The notes below the pieces were generated by a model. It saw only the letters and a program-made list of their open reading frames with translations. It ran no database searches and was not told the origin of the DNA. Positions 53,085-60,732 of a stretch of 64,000 bases of DNA are shown piece after piece (positions within the stretch are counted from its first letter, which is position 1; the number at the start of each line of letters is the position of its first letter). A program made the translations under genes and the position numbers. Where the stretch lies: assembly GCF_000738005.1 (NCBI RefSeq), contig NZ_JHAL01000002.1, positions 62,001 to 126,000 of the forward strand, given 5' to 3'. This DNA comes from Bifidobacterium crudilactis (GTDB lineage Bacteria; Actinomycetota; Actinomycetes; Actinomycetales; Bifidobacteriaceae).

Positions 53085-53924
53085 CTATCGTTTATGCGCG
53101 ACTACCGCGATGCCGTTCATATGCTGTCGGTATTGGGTGAAGGCGCGTTTCATCGTTATCACACGTTCACGCGCCTGCTTGTCTCGTATCAGGTTCCTGA
53201 GTATTCGCAGCACCCCGACTATTCCTTCGTCGGCGACATTGCGTCGTACATCCAGCAAGGCCATCGGTGCCATGCCGATCCAGTCGACCTCGAAACCTTC
53301 GGATTCCAGCAGGGTCTTCCACTCCGCAGCCGTCAGGGGCCTGGCGTTGACCTTGATGGCACGTGCTAGATCCTTGCGAATCCGGGTTTTGGTCTCATCA
53401 CCCAGACTGTCGGGTTCCAGGCCGAGTTCATGGATGGCATACCGTCCACCGGGGCGCAGCAAGCGTGCGGCTTCGGCGATGATGCTCTGCTTGCCGCTGT
53501 CGCTCTGCATGGTCAGCATGGCTTCGCCCACGACCACGTCTGCGCTGTCGTCCGGTAATCCGGTCTCCTGGGCTTTGGCCGTCACGGCATGGCCTGTGCC
53601 CGCAACGATGTTGTCCACTATCGCGGCGGCCTTGCGGTCCTCATCGACACCGACATAACTTGCAGGAGCGTGTTGGAGAATCTCCTTTGCCGTCGAGCCG
53701 AGTCCGGGCGCGAACTCCACAACCTTGTGGCCTTCTATTCCGGCGTGCGAGAGCATCTGTCTGGTCAGCTCCCGGCCACCGGGTCTCAACACTCGCTTGC
53801 CGAGCCGCGCGAGGAGCCAGTGACCTGGGACGTGGGCCGAATCTCTTTCGGAAAACGGCAATTCCTCGCCAGCGTGCCGTCTGGTCGCCTGCGAAACCGG
53901 TGATGTGTGTTGATGATCGGTCAT
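53085..53924 (-). CDS. SAM-dependent methyltransferase (class I)
   Basis: About 279 aa. The SAM loop is VVEFAPGLGSTAKEIL, then YVGVDEDRKAAA with the acidic ribose ligand, DDSADVVVGEAMLTM and LLRPGGRYAIHELGL. The substrate is unknown. The start at 53924 fits a minus-strand TAGCGT seven bases upstream, another leaderless pattern; the N-terminal extension from 53960 is unlikely. It diverges from the D-2-hydroxyacid dehydrogenase over 126 bp and probably shares a transcript with the cupin. Confidence 0.82.
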   Translation of the reverse strand: MTDHQHTSPVSQATRRHAGEELPFSERDSAHVPGHWLLARLGKRVLRPGGRELTRQMLSHAGIEGHKVVEFAPGLGSTAKEILQHAPASYVGVDEDRKAAAIVDNIVAGTGHAVTAKAQETGLPDDSADVVVGEAMLTMQSDSGKQSIIAEAARLLRPGGRYAIHELGLEPDSLGDETKTRIRKDLARAIKVNARPLTAAEWKTLLESEGFEVDWIGMAPMALLDVRRNVADEGIVGVLRILRNLIRDKQARERVITMKRAFTQYRQHMNGIAVVAHKR

Positions 53925-54050
53925 ACGGCCAACGCTAGCGGTACGGCGACGAAGCCACAAGGGTTGGCGTAGAAGAACAGGAGACGGCTCACGGATTCCT
54001 CTGACGGTGAGTTCACTACGATGTTGCGTTGTCGTATTACCCTGTTGGGC

Positions 54051-55043
54051 ATGAGCGTTATCGAAACAGCATCAACACGTGAAGACCTTCCTCTGATGGT
54101 CATTCCTTCGTGCATGCCTTCCATGGTCGAGGCATTCCGCAGTGCTTTCAGCAAACTCGACGACCTTTGCCGGGTCAGAATGTATACCGACACCGTTCTC
54201 GACGAGGATGTAATAGCATCCCGCTGCAAGGATGCCGATTCCGTTGTGGTCATCGGCTTCCGCGTGAGCGACGCACTGTTGGAGAAACTCGCCACAAGCG
54301 TGCACTGCATGGTGTTCGGGGGGACGGGAGTGGCGAATTACGTGAATCTGTCCGCCGCGAACGAGCATGGCATACGAATCTGCAACGTCGAGCATTACGG
54401 CGACGAAGCGGTTGCGGAGCACACGGTCGCGCTGATGTTCGAGCTGGCTCGGCATTCCGGATACCTCAATCAGCAGTTGCGTAACGGCAAATGGATTGAG
54501 ATGGAAGGTCTGGAACTCAATGGGAAGACCTTGGGGCTTGTCGGCTTCGGAGGTATCGGCAAAGCCGTGGCCAAGATTGCCCACGGTATCGGCATGAAGG
54601 TTGCGGTGTGCTCACGCCACGAAGATACCCAGGCCCTTCAGGAGTTCGGGGCCACGTGGACGTCCTCGATAGATGAGTTGATTGAGAGCAGTGATGTCGT
54701 GAGTCTGCATCTTGGGCTGAACGAGCAGACGAAGGGCATGATTACCGAAGCTCATCTGGCGAAGATGCATCCCGGTGCGTTGTTCATCAACACCGCTCGT
54801 GCGGAGCTCATCGAGCCCGGAGCTTTGGTGAAGCGTCTCAGCGAAGGCGACGTCCTGGCGGGACTGGATGTTTTCGACCATGAGCCCCTGCCGATGGATG
54901 ACCCGCTGTTGAGCCTGTCCAACGTGGTGCTCACGCCGCATGTCGCATGGTTTACCCAGGAAGCCGTGGTGAATGTGATTGCTCAGTGCTTCGATGGCGT
55001 CAGCGCCTTCTACCGCGGTGAACGATACAACGTGGTCGTCTGA
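54051..55043 (+). CDS. D-isomer 2-hydroxyacid dehydrogenase
   Basis: NAD(P)-dependent dehydrogenase. The Rossmann motif is LGLVGFGGIGKAVAKIA (about residues 162-178). Catalytic Arg in INTARAELIEPGAL, Glu in DVFDHEPLP and His in LTPHVAWFTQE. It is 330 aa. The substrate is unknown. TACCCT at 54038-54043 lies seven bases before ATG 54051, favouring this start and a leaderless transcript. The YigZ gene starts nine bases after the stop. Confidence 0.9.
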   Translation: MSVIETASTREDLPLMVIPSCMPSMVEAFRSAFSKLDDLCRVRMYTDTVLDEDVIASRCKDADSVVVIGFRVSDALLEKLATSVHCMVFGGTGVANYVNLSAANEHGIRICNVEHYGDEAVAEHTVALMFELARHSGYLNQQLRNGKWIEMEGLELNGKTLGLVGFGGIGKAVAKIAHGIGMKVAVCSRHEDTQALQEFGATWTSSIDELIESSDVVSLHLGLNEQTKGMITEAHLAKMHPGALFINTARAELIEPGALVKRLSEGDVLAGLDVFDHEPLPMDDPLLSLSNVVLTPHVAWFTQEAVVNVIAQCFDGVSAFYRGERYNVVV

Positions 55044-55052
55044 GTCGCATCT

Positions 55053-55706
55053 GTGAACGGTCCGGAAGTGTATACGGTGCTCAACCCTCAGGGTTCACCG
55101 GCGGAAGCGGAATTCGAGGAAAGGCGCTCGCGCTTTATCGGGAATTGTTGGCATATCGACTCCAATGACGATGTTGCGGCGATTCTCGAAGAGATGCACA
55201 TTCAGCATCCCAAGGCTCGCCACATTGCCTATGCCACGATTTGGGGGGACTCTCCTGCAAAGCAATCGGAACGTATGAGTGACGACGGCGAGCCCTCGGG
55301 CACTGCCGGCAAGCCTATTCTCGATTGCATCCGGCAGCAGCATCTCATCGATTGCATGGTGACGGTCACCAGATATTTCGGTGGTGTGCTTCTTGGCTCC
55401 GGTGGCTTGATTCGTGCTTACTCAACCGCGGCTTCTTCGGCTCTGCATGCCGCAAGGATTGCACGATTGGTGCCGAGCGCGGTATACCGTTTCGCGCTTG
55501 CTTACTCGCAGTTGGAACTGTGCAAGCGCGTGGTTGCGGATGAGGAGGGCTTGTTCGAGGTCGTGGAATACTCGGATCATATCGAGGCGCAGGCGACGGT
55601 GCCTGAATCGAAAACAAGGCTTTTTGAGAACCGCATCACGCAAAGTTTCAATGCGACGGTCTCCTTGAAGAGGGCAGGCAGCCAGAATGTGCCCATCCCC
55701 GTCTGA
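55053..55706 (+). CDS. YigZ/IMPACT-family protein
   Basis: 217 aa. Diagnostic segments: AEFEERRSRFIGNCWHI, SDDGEPSGTAGKPIL and MVTVTRYFGGVLLGSGGLIR with AYSTAA. The family has an ancient IMPACT fold and a C-terminal EF-G domain-V-like half, and is linked to translation control, though its biochemical role is open. The GTG start lies nine bases after the dehydrogenase stop, so the two genes are co-transcribed. Confidence 0.9.
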   Translation: MNGPEVYTVLNPQGSPAEAEFEERRSRFIGNCWHIDSNDDVAAILEEMHIQHPKARHIAYATIWGDSPAKQSERMSDDGEPSGTAGKPILDCIRQQHLIDCMVTVTRYFGGVLLGSGGLIRAYSTAASSALHAARIARLVPSAVYRFALAYSQLELCKRVVADEEGLFEVVEYSDHIEAQATVPESKTRLFENRITQSFNATVSLKRAGSQNVPIPV

Positions 55707-55765
55707 GGTCGTGGGTATGCGACAAAGGATGAAGCTTGTTCGCCGGTGTCAATTATGCTGACGGT

Positions 55766-56587
55766 ATGGCTACGACGCAGGATGCGAAGAATACGGTGGA
55801 TATGACGGTGAATGAGGATGCTCGGCTTGACGGCGAGGCTGCAGGTGTTGAAGCCATGAGGACGAACGAAGGCGAGACTACGGTGCCCGACTCCGCGCCG
55901 ACCATCGAATCCGATGCCGATGACATCGAGCAGAAGAAGCAGCAGTTGGAGGATCAGGCCGCCCCTGCAGCTCAGGAGAAAGCCACGAGCGTGGTTCAGG
56001 AGACGTTGACGGTCTCCTACGAGCGTCTTCGCCATTCCATCGACAGCAAGGAACTCAGCGAGGTGGCCCGAGCCGAACTGCCGGACAGCAGCAATCAATC
56101 GGCGTTCTCTCGCGCGACGGCACTGCTTGAGGCGGTGGCGGGCAATCCGCACACGCCTCTTGAGGACCGTGTGTTCCTGGCTGAAAACATGCCTTTCCCG
56201 AATGTTCTCGTGAAGCTTTCCCAGGACCCTGATGCGCAGGTGCGCAGAGCGGTCGCAGCCAATGTGTCCGATAAAAACTGGCTTGTCGGTAATCTCACCA
56301 AGGATGAGGATGCGAAGGTGCGTGCAGCCGCCTTGGTGAACCCGCAGACGTCATGGAAGATGCGACTGGAAGGCGCACAGAGCGCGGGGACGGATACCGC
56401 AACCCTTGATGTGCTGGGAAAACTTGGTGCCGAAACCGAGAATGACGCTCCTATCGTATTGTCTTCGATGGTACGCAGGGCGGTGGCGTTGAACCCTAAT
56501 ACGAGTAGCGAAATGCTGGAAAAACTTGCCCGGGACGCTCGACCGGATGTGGCGAAGGCCGCTCAGCGGGCATTGGCCGCAAGATAA
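55766..56587 (+). CDS. HEAT/leucine-rich-variant repeat protein
   Basis: About 273 aa. An acidic disordered N-terminus (1-65) is followed by helical repeats in pairs: VFLAENMPFPNVLVKLSQDP, AQVRRAVAANVSDKNWLVGN, AKVRAAALVNPQTSWKM, and a final MVRRAVALNPNTSSEMLEKL. These resemble LRV/HEAT-like modules used in protein binding. A related module may form the C-terminus of the FHA protein at 13597. TATGCT at 55754-55759 six bases before the ATG marks a leaderless start and rules out the earlier GTG/ATG options. Function unknown. Confidence 0.7.
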   Translation: MATTQDAKNTVDMTVNEDARLDGEAAGVEAMRTNEGETTVPDSAPTIESDADDIEQKKQQLEDQAAPAAQEKATSVVQETLTVSYERLRHSIDSKELSEVARAELPDSSNQSAFSRATALLEAVAGNPHTPLEDRVFLAENMPFPNVLVKLSQDPDAQVRRAVAANVSDKNWLVGNLTKDEDAKVRAAALVNPQTSWKMRLEGAQSAGTDTATLDVLGKLGAETENDAPIVLSSMVRRAVALNPNTSSEMLEKLARDARPDVAKAAQRALAAR

Positions 56588-56629
56588 AACGTGTGGCGTG
56601 TACGGGTCCAATGTGTACAGGTACGAGAC

Positions 56630-56700
56630 GATAACTGCACTAAAAGGACAGCAATTTGGTAAGCATTTCTCCGAAAAGCTGTCCTTTTAGTGCAGTTACC
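56630..56700. repeat. Palindromic intergenic element, family A (orientation B)
   Basis: Standard arms with a changed right end (GTTACC); loop AATTTGGTAAGCATTTCTCC. It lies between the repeat protein and malQ. Confidence 0.9.
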
Positions 56701-56792
56701 GCCTTCCGTATGGGTCGAAAAGCGATAGAGCCGGTTGTGTTCGGTGGCGGCTGGTTGGTGCGCCTTGTGGGTGCTTGACTTACACTTGGGCT

Positions 56793-58958
56793 ATGGAGCA
56801 CGTAGAGAGTAACCAGCGGCTGCATCGACCGCTGATTGAACTGGCCAGAGCCGTCGGGCTGTCAACGAGTTATGTGGGCCAGAACGACGATTATCACGAA
56901 ATCGAGGACGAGGTGCTGGTCGCGGCACTGAAGAGCCTGGGTTTCGAGGCATCTGACGCTAGTCAGGCCAGAGCCACGCTGAAAACGCTGCAGGATGCCC
57001 GTCATCGCGAACTGATTGAGCCCACCGTGTTCATGACGGCGGGAGAGGCATCCACGGTTCCGGTTCATGCGGGTGCTTTGGATATCCCCGCAGGAAGGAT
57101 TATTCTCGAAAACGGTGAGGAATACCCCCGTTCTCTGATGCCTGCCAGTGGTGATGGCGCAGCCGCCTACCCTCTGGACGATGGATTCGTCGTCAATGCG
57201 GCCTTGGAGTTGCCCGCCGACCTTCCGGTCGGATACCACCGTCTCATCGTCACGGTGGGCGAGAGGGAGCAGACCTCGACGTTGATATGTGCTCCCCGTT
57301 CGATTCCGTGGGCGGTTCCGGAAGCGCAGATTCGCCCTTGGGGTTGGATGGCCCAGTTGTATTCCATACGCTCTCGCTCGTCTTGGGGCGTAGGTGATTT
57401 TGCCGACCTGGCACAGCTGCTGGTTCAGGCGAAGGGCCAGACCGGTGCGGACTTCGTATTGGTCAATCCGATGCACGCCGCCGAGCCGGTGTCACCGCTC
57501 ACTCCGTCCCCCTATCTGCCGGTATCCCGGCGTCTGGTGAATTTCACGTATATTCGACCGCAGGCGATTCAGGAATATCAACTGCTCGGTGAGGAGTCGT
57601 TTGCACAGGTCAAGGCCGCCTACGAGGCCTGCCTGCCGTTGAACGACAATCCGGACCATATCGACCGGGACACGATGTGGAAGCACAAGATGCGTGCCTT
57701 GTGGCTGATATACAAGCTTGGTCGCTCCGTGGAGCGGCAGCGTGAATTCGCCGATTATGTGACGACGTGCGGAGATGACCTCGAAGCTTATGCAACATGG
57801 TGCCTGGCCTACGACAAGTGGGGTGCTCCGAGCGAGAAGCCGGACTCGTGGGTCAACCGCTTCGGCAAGGACAGCGGGGAAATCAAAGTTCTGCGTGAGC
57901 AATACCCGGATACATTGGACTTCTACCGATGGATGGAATGGATAGCCACGCAGCAGCTTGACGAGGCGCAGCGGCAGGCGGAACATGTGGGTATGCGTAT
58001 CGGCGTGATGTCGGATATGGCCGTCGGCGTTCACCCTCAGGGGGCTGAGGTCTGGTGGAATCCGGACAGATACGTCAAGGGCGTCACGGTGGGGGCGCCT
58101 CCTGATTACTTCAATCAACAAGGGCAGAACTGGAGCCAGCCGCCTTTGAATCCAGTGGAGCTGGAACGCACAGGGTATCTCAGCTACCGCAACATGGTGC
58201 ACGGCATGTTCGCGCATGCGGGAGCGTTGCGAATCGACCATATCCTGGGTCTGTTCAGATTGTGGTGGATTCCTGCCGGGATGAGTGCCGTGCAGGGCGT
58301 GTATGTCAACTACCGTTCCGAGGCGATGCTGGGCATTCTGGCTATTGAGGCAAGTCGTGTGAACGGCATCGTCGTCGGCGAGGACCTTGGCGTGGTACCG
58401 CAATACGTGGCCGATTCACTGATTCGGCACGAGGTGCTGGGATGCGTGGTCGAGTGGTTCGAGCAGCGCAACGGGAAATTCCGCGCTCCGTCCCAGTGGA
58501 GGGAGTGCGCCCTCGCTTCTGTGAACACGCATGATATGCCGCCGGATGCAGGGTATCTCAATTACGAGCATGTCGAACTGCACAAACGGCTCGGTTTGCT
58601 GACGGGGACCGCCGAGGATTTCATGGCATCCGCAGTAGCTGAGCAGAAGGCGATGATGTCGATGCTGGTCGAGGGCGGTTTCCTGAATGAGGATGAGGTG
58701 AAGAACAGGACCGTGGGCGAGCAGCAGATAGTCGAGGCCCAGTACAAGGCGCTGACGGCTTCTTCCTGCAAACTGCTGGCTGCTGCGCTGACGGACGGTG
58801 TGGGGGAGCGGCGTGCGCAGAACCAGCCCGGGACGAATAACGAGTATCCGAACTGGAGAATTCCCCTTGGGGATTCCGAAGCGAAGAACGTGCTTCTGGA
58901 AGATTTGTTCACCAACAAGCGCCTGCAGTCTCTGGCGGCGATTATGCGCACGGCCTGA
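56793..58958 (+). CDS. malQ: 4-alpha-glucanotransferase (amylomaltase, GH77)
   Basis: Transfers alpha-1,4-glucan segments between malto-oligosaccharides. The nucleophile Asp is in GALRIDHILGLFRLWWIP, the acid/base Glu in VVGEDLGVVP and the stabilising Asp in SVNTHDMPPDAG. It is 721 aa with the N-terminal beta-sandwich extension of the long bacterial/actinobacterial MalQ type (about residues 70-175). TACACT at 56781-56786 is six bases before ATG 56793: leaderless. It works with the alpha-glucan metabolism expected of the organism; no mal operon surrounds it. Confidence 0.95.
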   Translation: MEHVESNQRLHRPLIELARAVGLSTSYVGQNDDYHEIEDEVLVAALKSLGFEASDASQARATLKTLQDARHRELIEPTVFMTAGEASTVPVHAGALDIPAGRIILENGEEYPRSLMPASGDGAAAYPLDDGFVVNAALELPADLPVGYHRLIVTVGEREQTSTLICAPRSIPWAVPEAQIRPWGWMAQLYSIRSRSSWGVGDFADLAQLLVQAKGQTGADFVLVNPMHAAEPVSPLTPSPYLPVSRRLVNFTYIRPQAIQEYQLLGEESFAQVKAAYEACLPLNDNPDHIDRDTMWKHKMRALWLIYKLGRSVERQREFADYVTTCGDDLEAYATWCLAYDKWGAPSEKPDSWVNRFGKDSGEIKVLREQYPDTLDFYRWMEWIATQQLDEAQRQAEHVGMRIGVMSDMAVGVHPQGAEVWWNPDRYVKGVTVGAPPDYFNQQGQNWSQPPLNPVELERTGYLSYRNMVHGMFAHAGALRIDHILGLFRLWWIPAGMSAVQGVYVNYRSEAMLGILAIEASRVNGIVVGEDLGVVPQYVADSLIRHEVLGCVVEWFEQRNGKFRAPSQWRECALASVNTHDMPPDAGYLNYEHVELHKRLGLLTGTAEDFMASAVAEQKAMMSMLVEGGFLNEDEVKNRTVGEQQIVEAQYKALTASSCKLLAAALTDGVGERRAQNQPGTNNEYPNWRIPLGDSEAKNVLLEDLFTNKRLQSLAAIMRTA

Positions 58959-58989
58959 ATCGGATACGCGGCTGATGACACGGTGGACT

Positions 58990-59017
58990 TTGACAGTGAG
59001 CGAGTAAGCGTTATAGT
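58990..59017 (+). promoter_or_regulatory. Promoter of rplM-rpsI
   Basis: Consensus -35 TTGACA (58990-58995), 16-bp spacer, -10 TATAGT (59012-59017). It is the strongest-looking promoter in the window and implies a leader of about 150 nt. Confidence 0.85.
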
Positions 59018-59023
59018 AGAGGA

Positions 59024-59172
59024 TTGTTGTGTTTCCCTCAGGGGTCCTCGAAGCGTTTCCCACTCGCCCATAGGACTTTCAGGGAGCCCACGGATAATGA
59101 GGCTTCTCATGGCGAACGTAATGGTTTGCCTAATGTGAAGCCCGGAACACAATGCAAAGAAAAGGTTGAACT
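59024..59172 (+). other. Long 5' leader of rplM
   Basis: About 150 nt without an ORF. It contains several short complementary words (CCCTCAGGGG and AGGGAGCC, AATGAGGCTTCTCATG), compatible with a structured autoregulatory leader; no established L13 leader fold was modelled. Confidence 0.4.
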
Positions 59173-59622
59173 GTGAAGACTTTCACGCCTAAACCAGCCG
59201 ATTTGACCCATGACTGGTACATCGTCGACGCCACTGATGTGGTGCTTGGCCGTCTGGCCACCCAGGTTGCAATCCTGCTGCGTGGCAAGAACAAACCGAC
59301 TTTCGCGCCTCACGCCGATTCGGGTAACCATGTGATCGTAGTCAACGCTTCCAAGGTTGCGTTGACCGGCGACAAGCTCGGCAAAGAGCTGTACACACAT
59401 TCCGGTCGCCCTGGTGGTCTGCGTGCGGACAGCTACGGTGATTTGATGCAGAAGAACCCTGAGCGCATCGTTCGCGAAGCAATCAAGGGCATGCTGCCGA
59501 AGAACCGTCTTTCCAAGGTTCAGATGGACCGCCTCCGCATCTTCGCGGGCGAGGACCATCCGCACACCCCTCAGAAGCCAGTCCAATTTGAGATCGCTCA
59601 GATCTCACAGCAGGCCAAGTAG
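59173..59622 (+). CDS. rplM: 50S ribosomal protein L13
   Basis: 149 aa: [36 protein letters not shown], and [14 protein letters not shown] with the conserved C-terminal [16 protein letters not shown]. The start is GTG. It is an early assembly protein of the large subunit. rpsI follows 20 bp later, the near-universal rplM-rpsI operon. Confidence 0.97.
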   Translation: MKTFTPKPADLTHDWYIVDATDVVLGRLATQVAILLRGKNKPTFAPHADSGNHVIVVNASKVALTGDKLGKELYTHSGRPGGLRADSYGDLMQKNPERIVREAIKGMLPKNRLSKVQMDRLRIFAGEDHPHTPQKPVQFEIAQISQQAK

Positions 59623-59642
59623 GACCGAAGGAGAATACTGAC

Positions 59643-60134
59643 ATGGCAGATCAAAGCAATGACTCCGCAGTCCTCGAGGGCGAAGAGGAACTGACTTCGT
59701 ACACTTCCGAGACCAACGCGGGTGCAGGTACCGGCACCTCCGCTATCGCTCCTGGCTATGGCACGGGTCGTCGTAAGGAAGCCATCGCACGCGTCCGCCT
59801 CACCCCGGGTGAAGGCAAGTGGACCGTCAATGGCCGTACTTTGGAAGAATACTTCCCAAGCCGTTTGCAGCAGCGTGAGGTGAATTCACCTATCGTCCTG
59901 CTCAAGCTTGAGGGCAAATTCGATGTGCAGGTTCTCGTCGATGGCGGCGGCACGACCGGTCAGGCCGGAGCGATCCGTCTTGGCGTGGCACGTGCACTGA
60001 ACGCCATTGACCGTGATGCAAACCGCGCAGCACTTAAGAAGTCAGGATTCCTGACTCGTGATGCTCGTGCAGTCGAGCGCAAGAAGGCCGGTCTGCACAA
60101 GGCACGCCGCGCGCCTCAGTTCTCAAAGCGCTAA
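59643..60134 (+). CDS. rpsI: 30S ribosomal protein S9
   Basis: 163 aa: [39 protein letters not shown] and the C-terminal RRAPQFSKR that reaches the P-site tRNA. The first 35 residues are a polar actinobacterial extension. The ATG follows AAGGAGAA. It is followed by a terminator. Confidence 0.97.
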   Translation: MADQSNDSAVLEGEEELTSYTSETNAGAGTGTSAIAPGYGTGRRKEAIARVRLTPGEGKWTVNGRTLEEYFPSRLQQREVNSPIVLLKLEGKFDVQVLVDGGGTTGQAGAIRLGVARALNAIDRDANRAALKKSGFLTRDARAVERKKAGLHKARRAPQFSKR

Positions 60135-60173
60135 ACGCTGTTTTCCCGCCACGGTGTTTCAGTGGTGGTGGCG

Positions 60174-60204
60174 AAAGCCCGAAACTTCGGTTTCGGGCTT
60201 TTTG
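60174..60204 (+). terminator. Rho-independent terminator after rpsI
   Basis: AAGCCCGAAACTTCGGTTTC and GGGC form a stable hairpin with a UUCG-type loop, followed by five T residues. Confidence 0.85.
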
Positions 60205-60349
60205 CGTTTCTGCACCGCTGCTTTCCTTGGTAGTTTCGATGTGTTGCTGGTGCTCTGTTGCGCCCGCCCGTTCAGTGTGTTTTCGACGAAGCAACCACGG
60301 CGATGCACGCGCCGTCGCGTAATAATGACGGTTTTTTCGTCATCAATGC

Positions 60350-60453
60350 CGTTTGTGTGGGGATTTCTCGCAACTCGACGAGTATGGGACGCATGATTCT
60401 GCCAAATTTCAATGTTGACGGCCCCTTAGTACTCAACAATCCCTACACAAACG
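60350..60453. repeat. Paired 16-bp inverted-repeat element, family B copy 5 (104 bp)
   Basis: The left end CGTTTGTGTGGGGATT has one change; the right end is exact. The interior includes CTCGACGAG and TTGACG. It lies after the rpsI terminator and about 130 bp before the adhE promoter. Confidence 0.85.
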
Positions 60454-60584
60454 ATCGTTCCTCCGAGGTTGGTGGACCTGATGTTCATATATGCGCATAA
60501 ATGTTCAACCGGCAAACAATAAAGACACAAAATGACAAGCAAACCCACATGACACGCTCAGATTCCTCATGTCGTGAACAGAAA

Positions 60585-60613
60585 TTGTTCTGGTACGCCC
60601 TCTACGCTAAATT
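60585..60613 (+). promoter_or_regulatory. adhE promoter
   Basis: -35 TTGTTC (60585-60590), 17-bp spacer, -10 TAAATT (60608-60613), transcript start expected near 60620. The -35 lies in an inverted repeat, GAACA-GAAAT-TGTTC (60576-60590). Confidence 0.6.
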
Positions 60614-60629
60614 GTGATGCAAGTCACAG
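60612..60629 (+). promoter_or_regulatory. Rex-like (or CRP/GlxR-like) operator of adhE
   Basis: TTGTGATGCAAGTCACAG: half-sites TGTGA and TCACA six bases apart, fitting both the Rex consensus TTGTGAAnnnnTTCACAA and the CRP-family TGTGA-N6-TCACA. It overlaps the end of the -10 and the expected start point, a repressor position. adhE is a classic NADH-responsive Rex target, so Rex is the better guess. Confidence 0.65.
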
Positions 60630-60732
60630 TTTTGAGAACTGATGATACGAACTCCACAACAACGATATGCCGTCCGAGCATGTCGTCATCAGGATTCGTG
60701 GCCTTTGCTTTCTGCACGTCCAAGGAGGACCC

